A stretch of DNA of 64,000 nt from positions 1-64,000 of the forward strand of contig NZ_JABUAE010000025.1 in the NCBI RefSeq assembly GCF_013314535.1, given 5' to 3'. This DNA comes from Bacillus sp. Xin1. GTDB taxonomy: Bacteria > Bacillota > Bacilli > Bacillales > Bacillaceae_G. The position numbers were made by a program, and so were the translations under genes. Of this stretch, positions 43,663 through 50,342 are shown in pieces (positions within the stretch are counted from its first letter, which is position 1; each line of letters starts with the position of its first letter). Under the pieces are notes generated by a model. It was not told the DNA's origin and ran no database searches. It saw only the letters and a program-made list of their open reading frames with translations.

Positions 43663-43746
43663 AAAAAAAGCTATGCAGGTATAAAAATACCCACATAGCT
43701 ATATGAATGCTTCGTGGGTAACAGGAAAAGCCCTGTACCCACGAAG
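43663..43746 (-). promoter_or_regulatory. Histidine attenuator: antiterminator and terminator hairpins
   Basis: On the minus strand, segment 1-2 is CTTCGTGGGT-ACAGG ... CCTGT-ACCCACGAAG (43710-43746). Segment 3-4 is the terminator AGCTATGTGGGTAT TTTT ATACCTGCATAGCT plus seven T (43663-43700). Segment 2 (TACCCAC, 43714-43720) is also complementary to segment 3 (GTGGGTA, 43688-43694), giving the mutually exclusive antiterminator. This is the classical 1:2, 2:3, 3:4 arrangement. Confidence 0.85.
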
Positions 43747-43770
43747 AAAAAATTCTTCGGATACACGGCG

Positions 43771-43815
43771 TTATGTATGATGATGAAGTTGGAAAGAAGT
43801 ATTAAAATTAAACAT
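43771..43815 (-). CDS. His-rich leader peptide of the HisRS attenuator
   Basis: ATG 43815 follows AAGGAGAG by about nine bases and encodes MFNFNTSFQLHHHT before TAA. Three consecutive His codons (CAT CAT CAT) lie directly before the 1-2 hairpin. A ribosome stalled there by lack of His-tRNA would keep segment 1 from pairing and favour the antiterminator. Confidence 0.85.
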   Translation of the reverse strand: MFNFNTSFQLHHHT

Positions 43816-43842
43816 GAATGATCTCTCCTTAAGTTTTTCAAA

Positions 43843-43871
43843 ATTATAACAAATGATTTTTGAAATATCAA
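43843..43871 (-). promoter_or_regulatory. SigA promoter of the HisRS leader transcript
   Basis: On the minus strand TTGATA (43866-43871), 17-bp spacer, TATAAT (43843-43848). Places the RNA start near 43836, about 20 nt before the leader peptide start. Confidence 0.75.
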
Positions 43872-44081
43872 TGTTTTTCGAAAATAAAAATATAATTAAC
43901 GGATGAATGAAGCATAACGTGTATAAATAGTGTGAGCGAAAGGATATGTTTGTCATTCCTTGTGAAAAAATACGAAAGTAAGATACAATATTTATGTATT
44001 TGAAATTATACTTTTAACATCTTCGTCTCAATTCCTATATGAAATTGTACATATAAATTTATTGCAGGAGGATTTATCACA

Positions 44082-44555
44082 ATGGAGTACAAAACGAATG
44101 TCATGCGGTTATTAGATAAGAAAAAAATCAATTATAAGCACTATAGTTATGTAGACACTGATGCGATTAGTGGAATAGATGTTGCGTTAGTATTGGGACA
44201 ATCTCCCGATCAAGTATTTAAAACATTAGTAACCATGGGGAAATCAGGACAGCACTATGTTTTTGTTGTACCTGTAAACAAAGAATTAGATTTGAAAAAA
44301 GCAGCTGCTAGCGTTCGGGAAAAATCGGTAAGTATGCTGAAATCTAAAGATTTACTCGCGCTCACTGGCTATATTCATGGTGGCTGTTCACCGATTGGGA
44401 TGAAAAAATCTTTTCAAACTGTCATTGATAAAAGTGCTAATGATTTTGAAGCAATCATATTTAGTGCAGGAAAGATAGGATATCAAGTTGAGTTGGGATT
44501 AGAAGACTTGAAAAAGATTATTCGTTTTGACGTACAGGATATTGTAGTAGAGTAG
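44082..44555 (+). CDS. ybaK: YbaK-type Cys-tRNA(Pro)/aminoacyl-tRNA deacylase
   Basis: 157 aa YbaK/EbsC-family editing protein that hydrolyses mischarged Cys-tRNA(Pro). RLLDKKKINYKHYSYVDTDA opens the fold; QSPDQVFKTLVTMGKSGQHY contains the catalytic Lys region, and YIHGGCSPIGMKKSFQTVID the GxxSP motif. AGGAGG precedes the ATG. It diverges from the HisRS leader, both in translation quality control and tRNA charging. Confidence 0.9.
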   Translation: MEYKTNVMRLLDKKKINYKHYSYVDTDAISGIDVALVLGQSPDQVFKTLVTMGKSGQHYVFVVPVNKELDLKKAAASVREKSVSMLKSKDLLALTGYIHGGCSPIGMKKSFQTVIDKSANDFEAIIFSAGKIGYQVELGLEDLKKIIRFDVQDIVVE

Positions 44556-44575
44556 AATACTATTTTAAAGATAAG

Positions 44576-44613
44576 AATGAGAAAAAAGAGCCATTTGGCT
44601 CTTTTTTCTCATT
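44576..44613. terminator. Bidirectional terminator
   Basis: Perfect 17-bp arms (AATGAGAAAAAAGAGCC at 44576-44592 and its complement at 44597-44613) between convergent genes. Confidence 0.92.
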
Positions 44614-44716
44614 CTGTTGTTCTTCTGTTCGCTGTCAATGCAAATCATTCATTGTATCCAATGGGGTATTTCTATGACGTTCAACTGCTATTTTTAAGAG
44701 AAAATCAGTTGAAGTT

Positions 44717-45631
44717 TTATTTTTTTACAGCATGAATGTAATGAATGGTTTCAAAAGCAGATAAGTAATCGTTTCGATTCTGAAAATACAGTTCATGAAT
44801 TTGAGCAGGTGATAGGTGTTCGTAAATCAATAAACCGGATTTCTCTAACATCTTCTCGATTTCCAAGTAAGAAAAACATGATTTCATTGGTTCTCCGCTT
44901 AGTGAAGCCATTTTTACCATGTTTTCAACTCTATTAGAGATTCCTTTCTCCTCAAAGAGTTTTTCGTCTGCATAATCAAAAACGATGGAACTACCTGTTG
45001 GTACCTTAGAAAATAAAAAATCTATCAAGCTTGAAATTTCCTCTTTTGTTAAATAATAAGAAACACCTAAAAAACTAAAGAACGTTTTTTTGTTATCAAA
45101 TCCTTTATCTATTAGATCTTGATAGGAAAACGTTTTGGTGAAGTCCATAGAAACGAAATGAAGATTACTTGGGATTTTTAAATTAGCCTCATCCAATCTT
45201 TTCTTTTTAAATTCCTGTGTAGCAGGGTGATCAATTTCGAATATTTCTAAGCTGTTTTCCAATTCTGGATGTCGGAAACTAAAAGTGTCTAATCCAGCGC
45301 CAAGTACGACATATTGTTGTAATCCTAATGTTATCTCATTAAGTAATACTTTCTCGCAATACGCAGCACGTGATAAGGCAATTGGAGAAAGTTGGACTTG
45401 TGTAATCCATTTTAAAATTTCTTCTGTATTTCCCTCGAATTTTTGTGCGATATCTTTGTTGAAGAAATGTATGCCTTGAACCATATTCTCTTTGATGTCA
45501 TTGAATTCTTTATCTGAAATTAAGTCTTTAGCAATATAATCATTAAAGATTTTAGGGGTATCAAATTGACTATGATAGGATCTGCCGAAAGCTGATATTA
45601 ACGAAGTTACACTTGACTCACCTTTCTTCAT
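44717..45631 (-). CDS. SAM-dependent methyltransferase, LCM/PPM1-like
   Basis: 304 aa from ATG 45631; the upstream ATG 45649 is followed by the AAGGAG itself and is rejected. YVVLGAGLDTFSFRHPELEN is the leucine-carboxylmethyltransferase-type SAM motif and LEIFEIDHPATQEFKKKRLD the acidic ribose loop. SFLGVSYYLTKEEISSLIDF follows. In bacteria these enzymes often methylate polyketide or other small carboxylates. A terminator hairpin lies in its 5' leader and a palindrome in its promoter. Confidence 0.88.
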   Translation of the reverse strand: MKKGESSVTSLISAFGRSYHSQFDTPKIFNDYIAKDLISDKEFNDIKENMVQGIHFFNKDIAQKFEGNTEEILKWITQVQLSPIALSRAAYCEKVLLNEITLGLQQYVVLGAGLDTFSFRHPELENSLEIFEIDHPATQEFKKKRLDEANLKIPSNLHFVSMDFTKTFSYQDLIDKGFDNKKTFFSFLGVSYYLTKEEISSLIDFLFSKVPTGSSIVFDYADEKLFEEKGISNRVENMVKMASLSGEPMKSCFSYLEIEKMLEKSGLLIYEHLSPAQIHELYFQNRNDYLSAFETIHYIHAVKK

Positions 45632-45662
45632 ACAAACACACTCCTTCACTTTAAAACAAAAA

Positions 45663-45694
45663 AATAGGATTCCCCTGGCCAGGAGAATCCTATT
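45663..45694 (-). terminator. Leader terminator upstream of the LCM methyltransferase
   Basis: On the minus strand AATAGGATTCTCCT GGCC AGGGGAATCCTATT plus a run of T. It lies between the promoter (45720-45748) and the start codon (45631), so most transcripts would end here unless read-through is allowed. Confidence 0.75.
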
Positions 45695-45719
45695 ATATAA
45701 CTTAAATTAATAAAAGTAA

Positions 45720-45748
45720 ATTATATCACAAATAAATTTATTTGTCAA
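45720..45748 (-). promoter_or_regulatory. Promoter with 18-bp palindromic operator
   Basis: On the minus strand TTGACA (45743-45748), 17-bp spacer, TATAAT (45720-45725). The perfect palindrome ACAAATAAATTTATTTGT (45728-45745) fills the spacer and overlaps the -35 box, a strong candidate repressor site. Confidence 0.78.
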
Positions 45749-45998
45749 GTAAATAGAAAACTATTTATTGCATTCTTTTGTTAGATATCTAAAATCGATA
45801 TAAACATTTAACAGTACTCCGACAGAAGTCCCCTTCCTCAAGCACGTGCAGGATATAGTCCAGTGGTAGGGAGGGGATGAATGTTGGTCGTGCACAGCAC
45901 GAATTTTCTATTTCCTTTTTATGTAACTTCATGTATGCTAGTGGTAGAAAAAGAACGTACATTCGTACATTTGTTTTTATGAATTTGAAACACAAGTA

Positions 45999-47149
45999 AT
46001 GAAAAAGAGGAAGGTGATGACCATATTGCTAAGCCAAAAATATGAAATATTCCTAACAAAAGGACAGAGGGAAATGTTAGAACGATGGCTACAATATTGT
46101 CGTCAAACCTATAACTCTGCTCTTATAGATAAACAGAGAAAATATAAAGAAAAGAAGCAATTGTATACTCGTTCTGACATGCAAAAGCAACAAGTCATCG
46201 ATAAGAAGAGATATCCTTTTTTGAAAGAAGTGCCATCACAGCCCTTACAAGAAGTATTTTTACGACTCGAAAAGGCATATGATGGCTTTTTTCGTGGGGA
46301 TGCAAATTATCCAAAGTTGAAAAAATATAAAGACTATAATAGTCTCACTTTCCCTCAGTTTGGATTCAAACCAAATGGAAAACACCGTTTTGCGATGTCA
46401 TTTGCAGCGAACGGAAAATTATATAATAAGCGATTAGGAGAAATAGATATCCTTTTTCACAGGCCGATAGAAGGAACCATTAAGCAAGTGATTATCAAAC
46501 GACAATCTAAGAGATGGTACGCTATTTTCAGTGTCGAAAGACAAGTTGTATCATCCACTATTGTGAGAGAACATGCGATTGGTATAGATGTAGGATTGAA
46601 TCAATACGCTGTCCTTTCGGATGGAACTGTATTTGAAAATCCGAGATTTCTTCTGCAAAAAGAAAAACAACTACGGAAAGCACAACATAACCTTTCGAAG
46701 AAAAAAAGGGCTCTGCGAACTATAAGAAGCAAGTGGAGCGCATCCAGATTCTTCATGGAAAGGTGGCGAATCAAAGGAAAGATTTCTTACACAAATTAAG
46801 TTATCATCTCACGCAAATGTATTCGGTCATTTGTATTGAAAACCTTGCTATTCGAAAGATGATTCGGAATCGAAAAATTCCGAAGGCGATTTCTGATGCG
46901 GGCTGGGGAGCTTTTCGCAGGTTTCTTTTGTATAAGTGTGAGAAATTCGGAGGCCTACTTGTAAAAGTAGATCCGGCGTATACATCACAAGATTGTTCTA
47001 ACTGTGGAAATCGTGTGAAAAAATCACTTTCGATTCGGACACATATTTGTACAAAGTGCGGGACGGTGTTAGACAGAGATTATAATGCAAGTCTCAACAT
47101 TTTGCGGAAAGGACTTGAACAATTACTTGTGAGAACGACTGAAGAATGA
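45999..47149 (+). pseudogene. tnpB: tnpB RNA-guided nuclease gene with a one-base frameshift
   Basis: Frame 1 (45999-46799) begins ILLSQKYEIFLTKGQREMLE (TnpB N-terminus) and contains AIGIDVGLNQYAVLSDGT (RuvC-I Asp). After AHNLSKKK at 46701-46707 (seven A) the sense continues in the -1 frame: GSANYKKQVERIQILHGKVA, VICIENLAIRKM (RuvC-II Glu), CSNCG...CTKCG zinc finger and LDRDYNASLNI (RuvC-III Asp). One lost A from an A8 run explains it. All catalytic residues remain, so slippage on the A run could still give full-length protein. Confidence 0.85.
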
Positions 47150-47298
47150 AACTGTAGGGCAAGGTTGTGTCCAAACAGTATAAACGACGCCTGTGAAGAG
47201 TATGTAAGACTGCTTGGATTCCCAAACAGCAACGCTCTATGAAACAGGAAGCCCCTTCTTCAAACGACTCGTAAGAGTGTTAAGGAGGGGTCATTCAC
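47150..47298 (+). ncRNA. Candidate omega RNA/right end of the tnpB element
   Basis: After the tnpB stop comes a structured tail: GACTGCTTGGATTCCCAAAC, GCAACGCTCTATGAAACAGG, then the hairpin AGCCCCTTCTTC ... AAGGAGGGGTCATTCAC (arms around 47250-47295). In this family the RNA scaffold overlaps the 3' end of tnpB and the guide starts just beyond the right end, here AGTGAAATCCAAGTCGCC at 47299-47316. The boundary is my inference. Confidence 0.6.
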
Positions 47299-47344
47299 AG
47301 TGAAATCCAAGTCGCCTAGAGTCATTGTATAGTAACTCGTATCA

Positions 47345-47539
47345 TTAACAATCTGATAATGATTGTACTTCAGTTGAATATCTTTTATAGTCTGGATATT
47401 CCGTGAGAGTTCGGCGCTCTGGCTTAAGTAATTGATTAATGAAAGATATATTTTTTATTTCTTTGTTGTAACGTGAAAAAAATGAAACTTTAACTTTTGA
47501 ATTAGGAGGAACAGTGAAGACTAAAGGTCTTTTTGGCAT
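47345..47539 (-). CDS. Small ORF of unknown function
   Basis: 64 aa from ATG 47539, preceded by TTAGGAG at good spacing. Basic protein (MPKRPLVFTVPPNSKVKVSF..., LLKPERRTLTEYPDYKRYST). I do not recognise it; it may be the start of a truncated phage or mobile protein. It lies between the tnpB element and repeat B. Confidence 0.45.
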   Translation of the reverse strand: MPKRPLVFTVPPNSKVKVSFFSRYNKEIKNISFINQLLKPERRTLTEYPDYKRYSTEVQSLSDC

Positions 47540-47577
47540 GCAAAACAACTCCTAAAATATATTATTTGGCAATTATA

Positions 47578-47660
47578 TATTTTATCCCGCTATTTGCGGG
47601 CAGTAAGATCCCTACATCAAGATTCAAAGATTGGTGGGGGATGAAGAAAATTTCCACTGA
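47578..47660 (+). repeat. Dispersed repeat B, copy 2 (possibly bcr1-like)
   Basis: TTTATCCCGCTATTTGCGGG, CAGTAAGATCCCTACATCAA, GATTCAAAGATTGGTGGGGG. CCCGCTATTTGCGGG is itself a small hairpin. Shares a ~42-bp core with 40322-40410. The TTTAT at its left edge matches my memory of the bcr1 target site. Confidence 0.65.
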
Positions 47661-48094
47661 TAGAAGTTTCACTTTATATTAAAAGTGTATCCATTCATAC
47701 AATATTCAATTTTTATAAAGTTGGTTATGTATTAGCCCTTATGTAAACAAATGCAATACAAAAGAGCAGCTAGCAAACGCTAACTGCTCAGCCCCAGGGA
47801 AAGGGAGAAAAGATTGTAGGTACTACAAAATTTGATTAAAGCTGTTCACCAGCCTTTATATAGTATGTACAGAATTTGAAATATTATACAGGAGGGGAAG
47901 GAGCTATTGTTGCTTTAAAATAAAGTTTAATCAAATTGATACTAATAACCCTCATAAACGATTATAGAAAAGATTGATCAAAACACGCTCTTAATATTTT
48001 AGTTAGTTCATTCTTTTATAAAAAAAATTGATCATTTCCTATCTATGCCGCTCCACAATCGCGCCTCATGAACTGACTTAGGATCTCCAATTAG
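47661..48094. other. Gene-free stretch with one hairpin
   Basis: GAGCAG (47764-47769) ... CTGCTC (47784-47789) around TAGCAAACGCTA forms a compact hairpin. AGGAGGGGAAGGAG at about 47892 is not followed by an ORF. Otherwise nothing is seen. Confidence 0.4.
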
Positions 48095-48997
48095 CTAGTT
48101 TTCTTTACCTACTTGGTGAAAGCTGTCTTCAGGAATCTCCTGTAATTTTTCAGTATGAACGAACATGTTCGCTGTTGGCATTTGTACTTGATTCTTATGG
48201 AATATAGACATTAGTTCAAACCTTACTTGCCTGGAAGTTTCAAAATACTCTTCAGGTTTAACCAAGCCTACAATACAAAATTCGTACCCAACATATTTAA
48301 GGTTTGGATTTAAGTCTGTAATACCAATATATTGAAATGGTTCAACAGCCTCGTTCTCTACCCTATATAGGCTTTGATCAAATTTTTCATTGCAGATAAC
48401 ACTTACTTTTTCTAACAATTCCTTTATTCTTGTAGGATCTTCTTGATAACTTACCGTAATTCGTTCAATAACTCGCATCCTGCCTTTATTAAAATTTTGT
48501 ATCGCTCTAATCTCTCCATGTGGGATGGTAAGGAGTTTTCCCGACCATTCACGAATTTGCATAAAGCGAATACTGATTTCCTCAATGGTACCTGAACTTG
48601 TTCCGTTGAAAGTAACAAAATCGCCGACACGAAACTCTTTGTCCGTTAATCTTGCGAACCCTAATATAACATCTTTTAGTAGCTGTTGTGCAGCAAAACC
48701 GATGACAACTCCGGCAATCCCTGCACCTGCAAGAATACCTTTTATATCTACAAATTGACTGATTAGATAAATAACAAGGCTAATCATAATTCCATACCTG
48801 AAAATTGATCGAATTACACTTTGAATCGTCTGTTCTACTTCTTCATCAAAAAAACTTGACTTCCTAAAGAACCAATCAATAATACGGTTTATGACAAAGG
48901 AACAGGTCATGAGAACCAAAGCAAATAGTGTAAATCTTAAAAGTAAAAACTTCCTTATATAATTAAAAAATTCCTCAGTAAAAGTTAAAAAATCCAT
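48095..48997 (-). CDS. Small-conductance mechanosensitive channel (MscS family)
   Basis: 300 aa. Membrane segments at the N-terminus; the pore helix region is GAGIAGVVIGFAAQQLLKDV (Gly/Ala-rich TM3). The beta domain FRVGDFVTFNGTSSGTIEEI and SIRFMQIREWSGKLLTIPHG is characteristic. The C-terminal alpha/beta domain follows. Protects against hypo-osmotic shock. Its start lies at 48997 with AGGAAG upstream. Confidence 0.92.
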   Translation of the reverse strand: MDFLTFTEEFFNYIRKFLLLRFTLFALVLMTCSFVINRIIDWFFRKSSFFDEEVEQTIQSVIRSIFRYGIMISLVIYLISQFVDIKGILAGAGIAGVVIGFAAQQLLKDVILGFARLTDKEFRVGDFVTFNGTSSGTIEEISIRFMQIREWSGKLLTIPHGEIRAIQNFNKGRMRVIERITVSYQEDPTRIKELLEKVSVICNEKFDQSLYRVENEAVEPFQYIGITDLNPNLKYVGYEFCIVGLVKPEEYFETSRQVRFELMSIFHKNQVQMPTANMFVHTEKLQEIPEDSFHQVGKEN

Positions 48998-49252
48998 CCA
49001 TCCACTTCCTTAAAAATGAAAATTTCATGCAAAGCTGATTTATTATAAATACTTTTTAAAAATCTTGAAATTTATTCCAGGATCATCTGTTACCTTGACC
49101 TTACATATTGTTTCCTTAACTATGTATTTTGATTTTTATTCCCAGTTCATCTTCAACAATATGGCCCTTTAACGGAACAACGTATCGTCACTCAACAGTT
49201 CCTTAATCGATCTTTCCATTCCAGATGTTCTTTTCCTTTTCAATATAAATAC
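48998..49252. other. Intergenic sequence, no clear feature
   Basis: AT-rich stretch upstream of the channel gene. A short minus-strand frame around 49155-49240 (ERSIKELLSDDTLFR) is too short to assign and could be a remnant. Confidence 0.35.
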
Positions 49253-49283
49253 ACCCCTTTAGATAATGATAATCTAAAGGGGT
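49253..49283. promoter_or_regulatory. 12-bp inverted repeat with Fur-box-like centre
   Basis: ACCCCTTTAGAT (49253-49264) and ATCTAAAGGGGT (49272-49283) with AATGATA between them. The centre AGATAATGATAATCT matches 12 of 14 defined positions of TGATAATNATTATCA. The nearest gene starts are about 220-260 bp away, so its target is unclear. It could also be a plain hairpin. Confidence 0.4.
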
Positions 49284-49337
49284 AAAGTGGTGCAATTTTT
49301 TTATAAACGGTATAACTTTATTCAAAACGATACGACT

Positions 49338-49398
49338 TTATCATTTTAACTGAGAAGACCCCTTCCCCTAAACGAAGTGAAGGTGGGGGTAGTTCAAT
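49338..49398 (+). repeat. Dispersed ~60-bp repeat, copy 3 (IS605-end-like)
   Basis: TTATCATTTTAACTGAGAAG, ACCCCTTCCCCTAAACGAAG, TGAAGGTGGGGGTAGTTCAAT. Nearly identical to copies at 31983 and 42055. Confidence 0.8.
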
Positions 49399-49503
49399 TC
49401 AAATCTACAGCTATAGTATATAGAATTTCGCAATATTAGACAGGTAAAACATAAAATGACAAGAATATGTAACATATATTGAAAAACGAAAAGAGGGAGA
49501 AAA

Positions 49504-49983
49504 ATGTGGAAAACAACAGATCTTTGTGATGCTTTTGAAAAGGAGGTACAAGTATGTCAGCCACTGTTTCAGTCGTACGGTATGAAAGAACAATTTTATG
49601 GGAAGATTGCGACGGTTAAAGTGAAAGATGATAATGTATTAGTAAAGGAAGCGCTGCAAACTTTACCGGAAGGAACTGTATTAGTAGTTGATGGAGAGGC
49701 TTCGACAAACTGTGCGTTACTCGGAGATAACTTAGCAAATATAGCAAAAGAACGGAATTTAGCAGGTATTATTATACATGGATATGTTCGTGATTCTAAG
49801 GAACTACGAAACATAGATATTGGTATTTTCGCATTAGGTACACTGCCGAAGAGAAGTATAAAGGAAGGAAAAGGAGAAACGGCAATTCCATTACAATTTG
49901 GAGGAATTGAGTGGGTTCCAAATCATTACGTGTACGCTGATGAAGATGGCATTATTGTATGTGAAAAGTGTATTCATGACTAA
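49504..49983 (+). CDS. RraA-like protein
   Basis: 159 aa. [20 protein letters not shown] opens the fold; [20 protein letters not shown] and [20 protein letters not shown] are the RraA family signature (G-x-x-RD). Homologues either regulate RNase E or are HMG/CHA aldolases that use a divalent metal. Firmicutes lack RNase E proper, so aldolase-like activity or another role is possible. AGAGGGAG precedes the ATG. Confidence 0.88.
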   Translation: MWKTTDLCDAFEKEVQVCQPLFQSYGMKEQFYGKIATVKVKDDNVLVKEALQTLPEGTVLVVDGEASTNCALLGDNLANIAKERNLAGIIIHGYVRDSKELRNIDIGIFALGTLPKRSIKEGKGETAIPLQFGGIEWVPNHYVYADEDGIIVCEKCIHD

Positions 49984-50095
49984 CATACTTATATAGCATA
50001 TAATAATCTATTATTCTTAGAAAATAAATCCGATAAAGCATAGACAAAATCTCGTGTCAATAGTAAAATAATACAGAAATTTATAATTTGATGAA

Positions 50096-50316
50096 TGTAT
50101 AGGTATGTCGTTTATACGATAACTTTAAAAGGAAATTGGTGGAAATGAAATGGATTCGCCGCTCATAGTGAATGTTATCACAATAATACATTCATACGCT
50201 ACATGATCTTTCCTATACAAATACAACCGCTATCTAAGCGGATAGGAGGTGTTGTGCATTTTGGTTCGCACTCACAGTAGAGTGCTATTGCACGCCCTTG
50301 AAGGGCCTTTTTTTAT
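50096..50316 (+). promoter_or_regulatory. Structured leader, possible cobalamin-type riboswitch, with terminator
   Basis: TGTATAGG (50096-50103) pairs with CCTATACA (50212-50219), enclosing AAAGGAAATTGGTGGAAATG and GGATTCGCCGCTCATAGTGA, which partly resemble the cobalamin core (GGGAAnnnGGTGAAAATCC, GCCGCTACTGTGA). Next come hairpins CCGCT/AGCGG and GCACT/GAGTGC and a terminator GCCCTT G AAGGGC plus T run (50294-50316). I do not see a clear B12 box at the 3' side, so the class is uncertain. It precedes the transcobalamin-like/ECF operon. Confidence 0.5.
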
Positions 50317-50342
50317 GTATATGTAAGCAAAGGGAGGAATAA

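Larger units (their letters stand above)
45800..47298 (+). mobile_element. IS605-family element carrying only tnpB
   Basis: Left-end hairpin region AGTCCCCTTCCTC ... GGGAGGGGATGAATG at about 45826-45880. Then the frameshifted tnpB gene and a right-end structure CCCCTTCTTCAAACGACTCG ... AAGGAGGGGTCATTCAC ending near 47298. There is no tnpA transposase. The outer left border is not fixed; the TTTAAC at about 45810 is one possible target-site side. Right ends of such elements include the omega RNA. Confidence 0.75.

Noticed and set aside
43771-43956. 61-aa minus-strand ORF in the HisRS leader
   Set aside because: The upstream part covers the promoter. Only the last 14 codons follow a ribosome binding site, and they form the leader peptide.
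49253-49283. Fur-regulated iron gene
   Set aside because: The dyad resembles a Fur box, but no gene start lies within 200 bp and no iron-uptake gene is near; kept only as a low-confidence site.
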